Part shown: positions 7,801 to 16,748 of the stretch, piece after piece
Position numbering within the stretch: position 1 is the stretch's first letter
Layout of the letters: every line of letters starts with the position of its first letter
NCBI GenBank assembly: GCA_903939515.1
Contig: CAJAHH010000022.1
Location: 1 to 54,421, forward strand
From: an uncultured Verrucomicrobiota bacterium
Lineage (GTDB): Bacteria; Verrucomicrobiota; Verrucomicrobiia; Limisphaerales; UBA9464
Direction of reading: 5' to 3'
DNA: 54,421 bases
Program-made: the position numbers and the translations under genes
The notes under the pieces: generated by a model
What the model saw: the letters and a program-made list of their open reading frames with translations, nothing else
Database searches by the model: none
Told to the model about the DNA's origin: nothing

Positions 7801-8535
7801 TTAGTTCAATCGCTCGGGCTGCGGATAAGGCCCCATTCGGGAGATACCGGGTTCGGACGGGTTGCGACGCCGCTCGTTCAGTTGGGTCAGAAACTCAGGG
7901 AATGCTTCCGGCAGACGGGACCCTTTCAGATAGGCTTCTGCACCTTCCTTGTGCCCGCGCGCCCGGAGTGTGGCGTAGACGTGCAATTCGAACTGAAGCC
8001 CAAATTGCGCTGCGGCTTCCATATCTCCCAACGACTGAAGCACGGCGATGAGTGCCTCGGCCGTGGAGAATTGGTCTAGGCGTTCCTGAGATCGCAGCCA
8101 GTATCGACTGGCTCCGGTTTGGCTGAGGCGAACTAGGCGACCCCAACCTTGGACGGCCCGCAGCATCTCGCCCGCTTGACCCCAGTTGCCGTCCAACAGA
8201 AGAACCTGCGGAGCGGGTTGGTCGGCCGGGCGAGGGAGTAAATTCTCAACCGGTTCGCCTTCCGGGTGCAGGATCCAGAGTTCGCGGTCGGGACGCGCGA
8301 TGGCTTCGAGCGTCGGGGGATCGACCCGCTGATAGACATGCGTGCGCGAACCTTGAAGGGTGCGGGCCACCAGCTTGCCGGTGCTGGTGGGGCGCCAGTT
8401 CTCGCGGCGATGGATCAAGACGTCGACGGCCACTGGGCTCACGACGGGACGCAGCGCGGCGCAAAGGCACCAGCGAGGAGGCAGGCAGCACCCATCGCAT
8501 CGGATGGTTCCTGCGAGGATCACGCTGCGGGCCAT
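7801..8535 (-). CDS. DTW-domain tRNA-uridine aminocarboxypropyltransferase
   Basis: The open frame continues upstream into ilvC on the same strand, but that part is an off-frame shadow. The real start is the ATG at 8535 (MARSV...), giving 244 aa. Cysteines near the N-terminus, in the CDGC and CLC pattern, fit the family's zinc site. A core LLDGNWGQA aligns with the DTW motif region. DTW proteins (TapT/YfiP, TSR3-related) transfer the 3-amino-3-carboxypropyl group of SAM to uridine in tRNA (acp3U). The family's D-T-W reads D-G-N-W here. The gene lies downstream of ilvC but is separated from it by a strong terminator. Confidence 0.83.
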   Translation of the reverse strand: MARSVILAGTIRCDGCCLPPRWCLCAALRPVVSPVAVDVLIHRRENWRPTSTGKLVARTLQGSRTHVYQRVDPPTLEAIARPDRELWILHPEGEPVENLLPRPADQPAPQVLLLDGNWGQAGEMLRAVQGWGRLVRLSQTGASRYWLRSQERLDQFSTAEALIAVLQSLGDMEAAAQFGLQFELHVYATLRARGHKEGAEAYLKGSRLPEAFPEFLTQLNERRRNPSEPGISRMGPYPQPERLN

Positions 8536-8570
8536 TGTGGGACAGGATGCTTGGGAGGAGGGAAGTAGGG

Positions 8571-8614
8571 AAAAATAAACCGCCGGACCTCCGAGATGGA
8601 GGGCCGGCGGTTTA
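8571..8614 (-). terminator. Rho-independent terminator of ilvC
   Basis: Read on the minus strand, an 11-bp stem (TAAACCGCCGG at 8576-8586 with its complement at 8604-8614) is followed by the T-rich run TTTATTTTT. It lies 20 bases past the ilvC stop. Confidence 0.85.
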
Positions 8615-8633
8615 TCGAGCGGATACCTCTCGG

Positions 8634-9656
8634 TCAGTAGGCGGCCTGAGCGCCCTTGATCTGGCGCTTCTGCATCCAGGGCATCATCGCGCGGAGCTTG
8701 GCACCGGTCTTCTCGATCGGGTGCTTCTCGCCGGCGGCGAGCAGGGCGTTGTACTTCTTGTAGCCGCTCTTGTATTCGGCGACCCAGTCCTTGGCGAACT
8801 TGCCGGATTGAATGTCCTTCAGGGCAGCCTTCATGCGCTTCTTGACCGAAGCGTCGATGATCTTCGGGCCAACGCTCACGTCGCCCCACTTGGCTGTCTC
8901 GGAGATTGAGAAGCGCATACCGGCGATGCCCGCCTCGTTCATGAGGTCTACGATGAGCTTCAGCTCATGGAGACACTCGAAGTAGGCCATCTCGGGCGAA
9001 TAACCCGCTTCGACGAGCACTTCGAATCCGGCTTGGACGAGGGCGCTAGCGCCGCCGCAGAGCACTGTCTGCTCACCGAACAAGTCGGTCTCGGTTTCTT
9101 CTTTGAAGGTGGTCTCGATGACGCCGGCGCGGGTGCCGCCGATGCCTTTGGCCCAAGCCAAAGCGATCTTCTTCGCGTTGCGGCCGGGGTTCTGGTAAAT
9201 GGCGATCAGGCTGGGGACGCCCTTGCCCTCGGTGTATTGACGGCGAACGATGTGGCCCGGGCCCTTCGGGGCGACGAGGATCACGTTCACGTCCTTCGGG
9301 GGGACGACGGTCTTGAAATGGATCGCGAAGCCGTGGCTGAAGAGCAGCGTCTTGCCCGGGGTCAGGTTGGGAGCGATGTCCTTCTCGTAGGCAGCCGCCT
9401 GCTTGGTGTCCGGCAGCGCGATCATGATAATGTCGGCGCGCTTGACTGCCTCGGCGCTGGCGAGCACTTCAAAGCCCTTTTCCCGGGCTACTTTGATCGA
9501 CTTGGATCCCTCGTAGAGACCGATGATGACGTTGCATCCGGACTCCTTGAGGTTGAGCGCGTGGGCGTGGCCTTGGGAGCCGAAGCCGAGCACAGCGAGG
9601 GTTTTGCCTTTGAAGACGCTCAGGTCGGCGTCCTTGTCGGTGTACACTTTAGCCAT
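8634..9656 (-). CDS. ilvC: Ketol-acid reductoisomerase (class I)
   Basis: This 340-aa enzyme of valine, leucine and isoleucine synthesis converts acetolactate or acetohydroxybutyrate to the dihydroxy acid using NAD(P)H and Mg2+. The N-terminal Rossmann motif [13 protein letters not shown] starts near residue 24. The FSHGFAIHF motif and the KGPGH segment follow. The C-terminal knotted domain holds the metal ligands in [12 protein letters not shown] and the [12 protein letters not shown] helix. Length is that of short class I enzymes. The start ATG is fixed by the conserved N-terminus. No other branched-chain gene is adjacent, so it appears to stand alone, ended by the terminator at 8571-8614. 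Confidence 0.96.
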   Translation of the reverse strand: MAKVYTDKDADLSVFKGKTLAVLGFGSQGHAHALNLKESGCNVIIGLYEGSKSIKVAREKGFEVLASAEAVKRADIIMIALPDTKQAAAYEKDIAPNLTPGKTLLFSHGFAIHFKTVVPPKDVNVILVAPKGPGHIVRRQYTEGKGVPSLIAIYQNPGRNAKKIALAWAKGIGGTRAGVIETTFKEETETDLFGEQTVLCGGASALVQAGFEVLVEAGYSPEMAYFECLHELKLIVDLMNEAGIAGMRFSISETAKWGDVSVGPKIIDASVKKRMKAALKDIQSGKFAKDWVAEYKSGYKKYNALLAAGEKHPIEKTGAKLRAMMPWMQKRQIKGAQAAY

Positions 9657-9802
9657 AAATACGAGATCGAAAGGCCGATCATGGGCATATTTCGCGCGGA
9701 GACAAGAAGTTCAGTGCGCCGAATAGCCGTTCGAGGCAGGTTTTTGATGGATTCGAACGGTTTTGGATCGCTCAGGGTCGATGGCGACAGCCCGGGACCT
9801 GC

Positions 9803-10528
9803 TCAGCGTCGGCCGTCGTACCAGAGGTGGCAGGCCTGCTTGTTGGTGAGAGTGGCTTTCGGTCGTAGGGTTGCCGAGAGGATCAGGCGGCCAATTTCGA
9901 GCGGCGTGTAAAGCTTGAGCTTCCGGGCCGAGGTGAGCAGCGGCGTCTTGGAGAGAATGACGATGCGCCGATTCGAAGTGCGGGCCAAGGGCCTCAGGCG
10001 GTGGGTGAAATCGATTTCTTCGGCGGCATAAAATTGCCCACTGAATCCGCCGATTTGCCGGAAGGCGGCCGCCTCGACGAAGATAAAGGAACCGGCCATG
10101 AGACCTCGAAGGCGACTGATTGTGTTCCAAAACGCAGTGCCAATGCGCCCCCGAAGGTCGTCGCTGTCCATGCGCACGGTGGCTCCACCCGCCAGAACCC
10201 GGCCCGATTGAATCGCTTCGATCAGGGCGTTGAAGAGTTCGATGGACGGCTGCGAGTCGGCATCGATGAACAGCAGCCAGTCGCCGGTCGCTACCGTGGC
10301 TCCCGCATTGCGGGCGCGGGCGATCATGTTGATGGGCTCAAAGACGACTTGGGCTCCGTGCTCCCGGGCAATGTGCGCGGTGGCATCCGTAGAGTTGTTG
10401 TCGCAGACAATAACCTCAGAGGCCCATTGCACTCGATCAAAGGCTCGCCGGGCCGCATGAACAGCGGCCAGAGTGCTCGGTAAGAGGCGCGCTTCATTGA
10501 AGGCTGGCAAGATGATCGAAATCGTCAC
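9803..10528 (-). CDS. Family 2 glycosyltransferase
   Basis: This 241-aa GT-A fold glycosyltransferase starts with a GTG whose bases overlap the tsaD stop as GTGA, so it is translationally coupled. The longer open frame upstream is a shadow of tsaD. The N-terminal nucleotide-sugar motif is SIILPAFNEA. CDNNSTD follows, then the DxD-type FIDADS motif near residue 95, and AAEEIDFTHRL near residue 178 as the acceptor/catalytic region. It has no membrane segment, so it is likely cytosolic or peripherally membrane bound. The substrate is unknown; family 2 members act in cell-wall, exopolysaccharide or lipid glycosylation. Confidence 0.87.
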   Translation of the reverse strand: MTISIILPAFNEARLLPSTLAAVHAARRAFDRVQWASEVIVCDNNSTDATAHIAREHGAQVVFEPINMIARARNAGATVATGDWLLFIDADSQPSIELFNALIEAIQSGRVLAGGATVRMDSDDLRGRIGTAFWNTISRLRGLMAGSFIFVEAAAFRQIGGFSGQFYAAEEIDFTHRLRPLARTSNRRIVILSKTPLLTSARKLKLYTPLEIGRLILSATLRPKATLTNKQACHLWYDGRR

Positions 10529-11610
10529 GACGAGGGAAGACAGGCTGAGGAGTCTGTTGCCGCTGCAAGTTGGGGCGTGTGGTTCTCTTGGTTCTCGAGT
10601 TCCCATCCGGGGCCGGTTTCCGTGTCCAGCACTGTGGATTGCCCGCGTGCCAAACGGCGTTCGGCTAGAAAACCAATCATGGCCGCGTTGTCGGTACAGA
10701 ACGCCGGCTCCGCGATGTGCAGTTCGAGACGCCGCTTTTGGGCAGCCTGTTGTAAATCCCGGCGCAACCCCCGATTGCAGGCGACCCCTCCGCTGGCGGT
10801 GATGCAACGGACACCGATCTTGGTGGCGGCGGCGATGAGTTTGGTGGTGAGAGTGTCCACGATCGCTGCGCGGATTCCGGCGCACAGGTCGCGGAGGTCT
10901 TGGGGAGAATCGGCCAGGCCTGGGTTCTTCTCGAGGAAGACCCGAACGCTGGTTTTGAGACCGCTGAAACTAAAGTGGTGATTGGGTTCGTGGCGCAGCG
11001 GTCGCGGAAACTCAAAGCGATCGGCCCTGCCCTCTTCGGCCAAGCGGTCCAGCACCGGGCCCCCGGGATAGGGGAGGCCCAAGAGTTTTGCGGCCTTATC
11101 GAAGCATTCGCCCGCGGCATCGTCGAGGGTGCCACCGAGAATCACCTGATCGAGTTCGGAGCGGACATGAACCAGCAGGGTGTGTCCGCCCGATGCAATG
11201 AGTGAGACATGCGGCGGGATCGGGGTGCTATGAAACTGGGCCGGCTTTCCGGAGATCCATGGGGAGTACAGATGGGCTTCGTGGTGATGGATACCAATCA
11301 CGGGCAATCCGCGTGCTGTGGCCAATGACTGGGCGGCCGTCCATCCGGCCATTAGGGCCGCGGGCAGTCCAGGACCTCGGGTGGCGGCCACGGCGGTGAG
11401 GTCGGCCATGGAAATCCCCGCCGTTTCCAAGGCCTTACGGACGACCGGGATAAGGTTGCGGAGGTGTTCCCGGGTGGCCAGTTCTGGAACCACCCCACCG
11501 TATTCGGAGTGGAGGAGGACCTGGGAGGCCACGATGTTGGACAGCAGCCGTCCGTTCTGGACCACGGCAGCACTGGTTTCGTCACAGGACGATTCGATGG
11601 CGAGAACCAT
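10525..11610 (-). CDS. tsaD: tRNA N6-threonylcarbamoyladenosine transferase TsaD
   Basis: This is a 361-aa catalytic subunit of the t6A37 tRNA modification complex. It transfers the threonylcarbamoyl group from TC-AMP to A37 of ANN-decoding tRNAs. The N-terminus MVLAIESSCDETS is diagnostic for the Gcp/YgjD/Kae1 family. The metal-binding HxxxH (His109-His113, in HHEAH) is present, as are SGGHTLL and the GLPYPGGP segment. Members are usually about 340 aa; the small excess is around the ISGKPAQFHS loop. It lies between ctpA (51 bases upstream) and the GT2 gene (4-base overlap), so these three probably form one operon. Confidence 0.95.
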   Translation of the reverse strand: MVLAIESSCDETSAAVVQNGRLLSNIVASQVLLHSEYGGVVPELATREHLRNLIPVVRKALETAGISMADLTAVAATRGPGLPAALMAGWTAAQSLATARGLPVIGIHHHEAHLYSPWISGKPAQFHSTPIPPHVSLIASGGHTLLVHVRSELDQVILGGTLDDAAGECFDKAAKLLGLPYPGGPVLDRLAEEGRADRFEFPRPLRHEPNHHFSFSGLKTSVRVFLEKNPGLADSPQDLRDLCAGIRAAIVDTLTTKLIAAATKIGVRCITASGGVACNRGLRRDLQQAAQKRRLELHIAEPAFCTDNAAMIGFLAERRLARGQSTVLDTETGPGWELENQENHTPQLAAATDSSACLPSS

Positions 11611-11661
11611 TTTTTAGAGGACAATCATTCCGGCCATCCCCACGGGGATGCAAATTCCGGA

Positions 11662-13038
11662 TTAAGGGGCGGCGGGTGCGGCAGGCTTGGAATTCGGTGC
11701 GGTCGCCTCGGCTCTCGGGGACTTGGCACCCGGACGTTTGGCTAAGAGTCGCACCCCCTTGAGCAAGTCGATGGCTCGCTCGAGTTGGGGATCGTTGTCG
11801 GCTAAAACTAGATCACGCAGGCGGGCCTGCTGGGCGACGGGGTAGAGACGTAGGGTGTCCTCGAGGCTATTGGTGCCACCGGGCATGCGCCGGAGTTGGA
11901 TGGCCGCTTCGTCTTCGTCGGTAATGGGGACGACGATGTTGGGCGAAATACCCCGCTCATGGATCACCTTGTGGCTGGGGGTGTAATACTTGGCGGTGGT
12001 GAGACGCAGGGCGGAACCATCGTTGAGGGGCAGGATGTTCTGCACAGACCCCTTGCCGAAGGATTGCTCGCCGATGACCACGGCCCGCTCGAGGTCCTGA
12101 AGGCAGCCGGCCACGATTTCGGAGGCGCTGGCGCTGCCGCCATTGATGAGCAGGACTAGAGGATATGAACGGACCTTGCCCTTGCCTGAAGCCTTACGCT
12201 GCTGATCCGCCGCGCGATTGCGTCCTTCGGTTGAGACAATCGGTTTGCCCTTGGGTAGAAATTTTTCTGAGACGGCCACGGCTTGATCGAGCAGCCCGCC
12301 CGGGTTGCCACGAAGGTCCATAACGAGGCCTTCGAGGCCCTGCTTTTCCATGGCTACGAGTGCTGTCTCCAATTCTTCGTCGGTCTTTTCGGCGAACTGG
12401 GTGATGCGTACATACCCCAAGTGGTCGGCGCTCACTGGGAATTCTCGGTGGTTGTTCTGATCTTTCACCGTGTAGACACGGATGTCCTCGCGGGTCAGTG
12501 AGATCTCTTTGGGTTCCGAGAGCGAGGGGCGGATAATTAACAGGGTGACCTTCGACTTGGGTTCGCCCCGCAGGATTTTTACGGCATCGCCCATGACGAG
12601 CCGGTCAGTGGGCTTGCCGTTGATTTTTAGGATCTGGTCTCCAGGGAGAATACCCGCCTCGAACGCCGGGGTGTCTTCCATGGGGGCGATCACGGTGAGC
12701 ACCCCCTCTTTAACGTGGACCTGCAAACCCACTCCGCCGTAGATCCCCTCGGTGTCTTCCTTCAGTTCGTTGAACTTAGACAACGTCATGAATTCGCTGT
12801 GCGGATCGAGGGTGGAAAGCATCCCTTTCATCGCGCCGTGAATGAGGTCCTTGTAGGTCAAGGTTTCGCCATCGACGTAATCTTTGCGGACCCGCTCCAG
12901 AACTCGGGTGAAGAGTTCGAGTTGCTGATAGGGGTCATCCCGTTCGTCCGCCGCGCTGAGCTGGAAGAGCTTAGCACCGAGGCCGACATAGGCCACGAGG
13001 GCGGCGATGAAGAAGGGATAGATCAGACGTTTGTTCAT
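11662..13038 (-). CDS. C-terminal processing peptidase (S41, CtpA/Prc type)
   Basis: This 458-aa envelope protease has an N-terminal membrane segment or uncleaved signal (residues about 6-30). A PDZ domain follows at about 100-175, with GLQV and LPGDQILKING, and then the S41 peptidase fold. The catalytic dyad is visible as Ser304 in the NGGSASASE motif and Lys329 in FGKGSVQ, with the family's usual 25-residue spacing. Such enzymes trim exported or peptidoglycan-associated proteins in the periplasm. The C-terminus is Ala/Pro rich. The ctpA-tsaD-GT2 run is on the minus strand, diverging from the DUF429 gene across about 130 bases. Confidence 0.94.
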   Translation of the reverse strand: MNKRLIYPFFIAALVAYVGLGAKLFQLSAADERDDPYQQLELFTRVLERVRKDYVDGETLTYKDLIHGAMKGMLSTLDPHSEFMTLSKFNELKEDTEGIYGGVGLQVHVKEGVLTVIAPMEDTPAFEAGILPGDQILKINGKPTDRLVMGDAVKILRGEPKSKVTLLIIRPSLSEPKEISLTREDIRVYTVKDQNNHREFPVSADHLGYVRITQFAEKTDEELETALVAMEKQGLEGLVMDLRGNPGGLLDQAVAVSEKFLPKGKPIVSTEGRNRAADQQRKASGKGKVRSYPLVLLINGGSASASEIVAGCLQDLERAVVIGEQSFGKGSVQNILPLNDGSALRLTTAKYYTPSHKVIHERGISPNIVVPITDEDEAAIQLRRMPGGTNSLEDTLRLYPVAQQARLRDLVLADNDPQLERAIDLLKGVRLLAKRPGAKSPRAEATAPNSKPAAPAAP

Positions 13039-13168
13039 CTCGGCGATTCCGATGCGTTGCTGCGTACCTCCAACCTAGATTCGTCCTCTAAAAAGGGAAG
13101 GGGCCTGTTGGTTTTGTTCACAGGGCCGTTGCTTGCACTCGCAAGATCGGCTGCGAGGTTGTATGTGT

Positions 13169-13867
13169 ATGTTGATGGTGGGTATCGATTTAGCCTGGGG
13201 CGAACGCAACCGGGATGGAATCTGTTTAATTGAGGCCGATGGGCAAAGGGCATCGGTGTTGGAGTCGCGTTGGACCCTTGGGGACGACTCCCTGTCGGGA
13301 TGGTTGCGTGAACGGGTGGGACAGCAGCCCTGTGTGATGGCCGTAGATGCCCCGCTCGTCTGCCCCAATCGGAGTGGATCCCGGCCCGTGGATCGTTTAA
13401 CCCATCGACTCTTCGGGCGAGAGCACGCCGGGTGTCACCCCTCCAATGCCCGTCTTTGCGCCCGGCCTCTGCGCATTGCCAGGGCGCTGGAGTCGGAAGG
13501 TTATTCGCTCGGCTGGGATTTGGCGGCCGCACAACTGGCCATGGAAGTCTATCCTCATCCGGCCATGATCCGTTGGTTTGGGTTGCCGCGAATTCTCAAA
13601 TACAAGCGTGGTACGGTGGCCGAACGCCGGCGGGAGTTTCGCCGCTATCAGTCGCTCTTGAGCAGCTGTCTCCAGTGCCGGTTCCCCGAATTGCTTCCCG
13701 GAATCGTGGGCGAAGAACTGCTCGGAGCCGCCTATTCCAAGGAAGCGGAGGATCGGCTCGATGCCCTGTTCTGCGCCCTGATCGCTTATCACCATTGGCG
13801 GCACCAAGGTCAGCAAACCCAGATCATTGGCGACGCACACAGCGGGTTTTTGGTGCTGCCGCAGTGA
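13169..13867 (+). CDS. DUF429-family protein
   Basis: The N-terminal MVGIDLAWG and the later MAVDAPLVC segment fit the DUF429 family, which has an RNase-H/actin-like fold and no settled function. The start at 13169 was chosen because a GAGG at 13155-13158 lies 10 bases before it; 13163 and 13175 are alternatives in the same frame. The protein is about 232 aa. The AYSKEAEDRLDALFCALIAYHHWR helix near the C-terminus is also typical. It is divergent from ctpA and convergent with the SPFH gene. Its function is unknown. Confidence 0.82.
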   Translation: MLMVGIDLAWGERNRDGICLIEADGQRASVLESRWTLGDDSLSGWLRERVGQQPCVMAVDAPLVCPNRSGSRPVDRLTHRLFGREHAGCHPSNARLCARPLRIARALESEGYSLGWDLAAAQLAMEVYPHPAMIRWFGLPRILKYKRGTVAERRREFRRYQSLLSSCLQCRFPELLPGIVGEELLGAAYSKEAEDRLDALFCALIAYHHWRHQGQQTQIIGDAHSGFLVLPQ

Positions 13868-13920
13868 TTTGGAATTGAGAGCACCGGCGGCCTCGGTCGA
13901 GTGGAATTTGGGACGACGAA

Positions 13921-13947
13921 GGCGGGGGATGGTGTGCATCTCCCGCC
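13921..13947. terminator. Hairpin between convergent genes
   Basis: A GC-rich hairpin (13921-13930 with 13938-13947, including one G-U pair) lies between the DUF429 gene and the SPFH gene, which converge here. No clear T run is seen on either strand. Confidence 0.4.
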
Positions 13948-13971
13948 ATCGACCGATTGGGGCGACTAAAA

Positions 13972-16338
13972 CTATACTTTTTTGACCGGCGGCAGCTCGG
14001 CCGGTTTTTCGGCGTCTTTCACCGTAAAACTCCGGCCGGTTAATTTCTCAATCAGGCTGATGCCGAAGAATCCGTTCATCAACCCGCTGGCGTCGCCGCC
14101 CGCGCCCGCACCGCCGCCGCCCCCACCGATGACCAGGTTGTCGGGAATTAGCTTGAGCGTGCCAGTGGCGATCTTCTCCACCACTCGAATCTGGCCGAAC
14201 ACGTCCTGGCCCATCGCTTGGACTTCCAGGCGGTAGGCCTCCGCCGTGGACTTACCCTTGGAGAGAATGACCTCGGCCTCGGCGTTACCGATCTTGGCGG
14301 TTGCTTCAGATTCGGCGATGGCGGTCACCTTGGTGGCTTCCGCCTGAGCGTTGGCGCGAAGCTTGATCGCCTCGGCTTCACCGGTGGCCTGAAGAATCGC
14401 CGCGGCCTTGGATCCCTCGGCCTCCTTCACCTTACTCTCGGCCACGTTTTTCTGAATCTCCACGTTGCGCTCGGACTCCACCACCTTGGGCTGCATGGCG
14501 GCCTGAGCGGTGGCGTTTTCGAGGGCGCGGCGCTCGTCCTGCGCCTCTTTCTGGGTGGCGTAGGTTTTTTTCTCCTGCTCGGCAATTTGCCGGTCGGTCA
14601 CCGTCTTGGTTAGCTCCGGTGGCAGCACCACGTCAGCGATCAGGGTATCCTTGGAGTCGATATGGTGAACGCGCAGCACGTTATCGATGTGCATCTTGGC
14701 CTTTTCCTGGAGTTGCTTGCGCTCGGTGTAGAGGTCGAGGGCCTTGATGTACTGGGCGGAGTTGCGGAAGTGCGAGCTAATGGCGGGCTCAAGCACCTGG
14801 GAAATCATGTTTTTCACCGAGCCCAGGTTGGCGATGACCTTGGGGGCGTTTTTCATCGGAATGTGGATGATCACGCTCACGTCCATGTTAACGTTAAAGG
14901 CGTCGGCGGTGCGCAACGTGATCGTCTTAAGGTTGGAATCGAGCTCGTGGGCGCTGGAACGGTTGTCGGCCCAATTGAGCAGGATTTGGGTGGTAGGAAC
15001 GATATCCACCTTGAGGATCTTGGTATTGACCGGGTGCTTACCGGGCTGGAGCGGGTCGGCCCAAATGCCCTTATTGCCGTTGGCGACGATTTTGGCGTTC
15101 ACCGCCTCGTCGGTCAGGTCGGCGCCGTCCGGGCCGACGTAGCTCGTGACGACGCCGCAAAAGCCGATGTCGACGCGGATCATCGGGGCTTTTTCGACGG
15201 AGGCGAACCAGGGATTAATGGCGTAGTTGCCGGCGCGCAGCACCGGGATTTGCAGGCCCTTCTGGCCCCCGGCGGCCAAGAATGCGGCCGGATCTTGGAA
15301 GTTGTTATGGGTGCCGAGCGGCAGCTCCTCGGCGGCGATCTTCGAGGAATCGACAATCGGTTTGCCCTCCAAGATGGTGACGATGCCGACTTGGTCCGCC
15401 TCGATGTTCGTCCAATCGACCACGCTGATCACCTTGAAGAACGCCGGGTTGATTCGGTAGCGGCCGGGCATCAGAACCTCAAGCTGGCGGCCCTTTTCAC
15501 CGCCATTGCGAATGAAGGCCTCGCCATCATTGAAGCTGTTGTGGCCGTTGACCTTGAGTGCGAGCAGGCGGCCTTCGGGGATACGTGCGCCGTCCGTGGC
15601 CTCGACCAGACCAATTTGACCACCCTTGATCTCCGTCATCGGACGTTTCTCAACGCGAAAAAGAATCGTATTGATGCGATAAAAACCGGGGGCTAGGAAG
15701 GCAATCTGCGGGCCCTTTTGGCCACCGTTATTGATAAAGGCCTTGGCATCCTGAAAGTTGTCGCAGGCCACCGGCGAGCCAAAATTGCCACCGGGGCGGG
15801 TGACGGGGTTGCCGGCGATGGCTTCGACGTAGCCGACTTCGTTGTCGTCGATCATGATGGCGTCGACGACCGTCACCTCGAAGAGGGCGGGGTTAATTTT
15901 ATATTCACCCTCGGGAAGGATGGCTAGTTGAGGACCTTTTTCACCGCCGTTGCGCAGGAAGGCCTCGCCGTCCTGGAACAGGTCGCACTCGATGCTCTTG
16001 GCCATGTAATTTCCGGAGGGAATCGGCGCGCCGGTGATGGCGCGGACCACGCCGACCTGATTGGACGGGATCACCAAAAAGTGGTGCTTGGTGGTGCGGA
16101 AAATAAACGGGAGCAGAAAATGAAAGCCGGGGCCGAGGACGCGGGCCTGCACACCGACTTCGTGGCTCAGAGCCACCGTGCGACCGTCGGGCATTTGCCG
16201 ACCGAACCAGCGCCGCTCCAAAGTGATGATCTTGTTGCCGCCAGCGATCGTGAAGGAGTTATAAAGGAGAACCAGCAGGGGAAAGCCCCACAGAAAATAG
16301 CCGAGGTTTTCAGCGATGAATTTGATAAGTTCAAACAT
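13972..16338 (-). CDS. Large SPFH/flotillin-like protein with tandem N-terminal modules
   Basis: The ATG at 16338 (AAGGAT just upstream on the minus strand) gives 788 aa; the 26 residues upstream are not supported. A hydrophobic segment lies at about 12-30. Residues about 66-450 hold tandem modules with the signature GGxKGPQ-x-x-x-L-x-PGxYxIN, clear at about 131-149, 206-223, 279-297 and 357-375, and weak at about 421-439. An SPFH/band 7 domain follows (about 470-590). Then comes an Ala/Glu/Lys-rich coiled coil with AEAEAxK heptads (about 585-715), a Gly-rich stretch (738-748) and a Lys-rich tail. SPFH proteins scaffold membrane microdomains. Common flotillins of about 500 aa lack the extra modules. 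The order of beta repeats, SPFH-like domain and coiled coil resembles eukaryotic major vault protein; that is an architectural analogy only. Confidence 0.88.
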   Translation of the reverse strand: MFELIKFIAENLGYFLWGFPLLVLLYNSFTIAGGNKIITLERRWFGRQMPDGRTVALSHEVGVQARVLGPGFHFLLPFIFRTTKHHFLVIPSNQVGVVRAITGAPIPSGNYMAKSIECDLFQDGEAFLRNGGEKGPQLAILPEGEYKINPALFEVTVVDAIMIDDNEVGYVEAIAGNPVTRPGGNFGSPVACDNFQDAKAFINNGGQKGPQIAFLAPGFYRINTILFRVEKRPMTEIKGGQIGLVEATDGARIPEGRLLALKVNGHNSFNDGEAFIRNGGEKGRQLEVLMPGRYRINPAFFKVISVVDWTNIEADQVGIVTILEGKPIVDSSKIAAEELPLGTHNNFQDPAAFLAAGGQKGLQIPVLRAGNYAINPWFASVEKAPMIRVDIGFCGVVTSYVGPDGADLTDEAVNAKIVANGNKGIWADPLQPGKHPVNTKILKVDIVPTTQILLNWADNRSSAHELDSNLKTITLRTADAFNVNMDVSVIIHIPMKNAPKVIANLGSVKNMISQVLEPAISSHFRNSAQYIKALDLYTERKQLQEKAKMHIDNVLRVHHIDSKDTLIADVVLPPELTKTVTDRQIAEQEKKTYATQKEAQDERRALENATAQAAMQPKVVESERNVEIQKNVAESKVKEAEGSKAAAILQATGEAEAIKLRANAQAEATKVTAIAESEATAKIGNAEAEVILSKGKSTAEAYRLEVQAMGQDVFGQIRVVEKIATGTLKLIPDNLVIGGGGGGAGAGGDASGLMNGFFGISLIEKLTGRSFTVKDAEKPAELPPVKKV

Positions 16339-16748
16339 AGATATCCTTGGGGAAGGTGACCGAAATGAAGCAATTTGAAGCAATCGGAGGTTGCACACGG
16401 AGCAATGGGGCAGCAATAAGCGTTTGAGTATTTGGAATTTTAATTAGCAATTCCATACTGGAACGACCCACGTCGTCGGTTGGGCTGATGTTCGCCCACA
16501 AAAAGAATACCCGCGGCGGCGGAGAGGCTTGGGACTGCGCTCAATAGGCGGACTTTCTCTTCCTAAGGACATGATGTTGGTGAAGCAACGAGGGCGACAA
16601 ACGCTGATTTCCTGCTTTGAAGGCGAAGGGGCGAAGGGGCGAACGCAGAACGCCAGAACCCTCCCCATGACTTTCTTCCCCAGTGCCTCCTTCCGGATGG
16701 AGGGCGGGGCTCGCCTTGGGACAAGGAAGCCGGCTAGCCTCTCGCCGC
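16339..16748. other. Intergenic region with small inverted repeat, no gene seen
   Basis: About 410 bases lie between the divergent SPFH and DUF218 genes. A short inverted repeat (GGAATT at 16434-16439 with AATTCC at 16449-16454) and a short tandem GCGAAGGG repeat near 16625-16645 are visible. Open frames here overlap one another and match no family. Confidence 0.5.

Noticed and set aside
14662-15696. Long plus-strand frame inside the SPFH gene
   Set aside because: It is antisense to the strongly conserved modules and the SPFH domain and has no family likeness.
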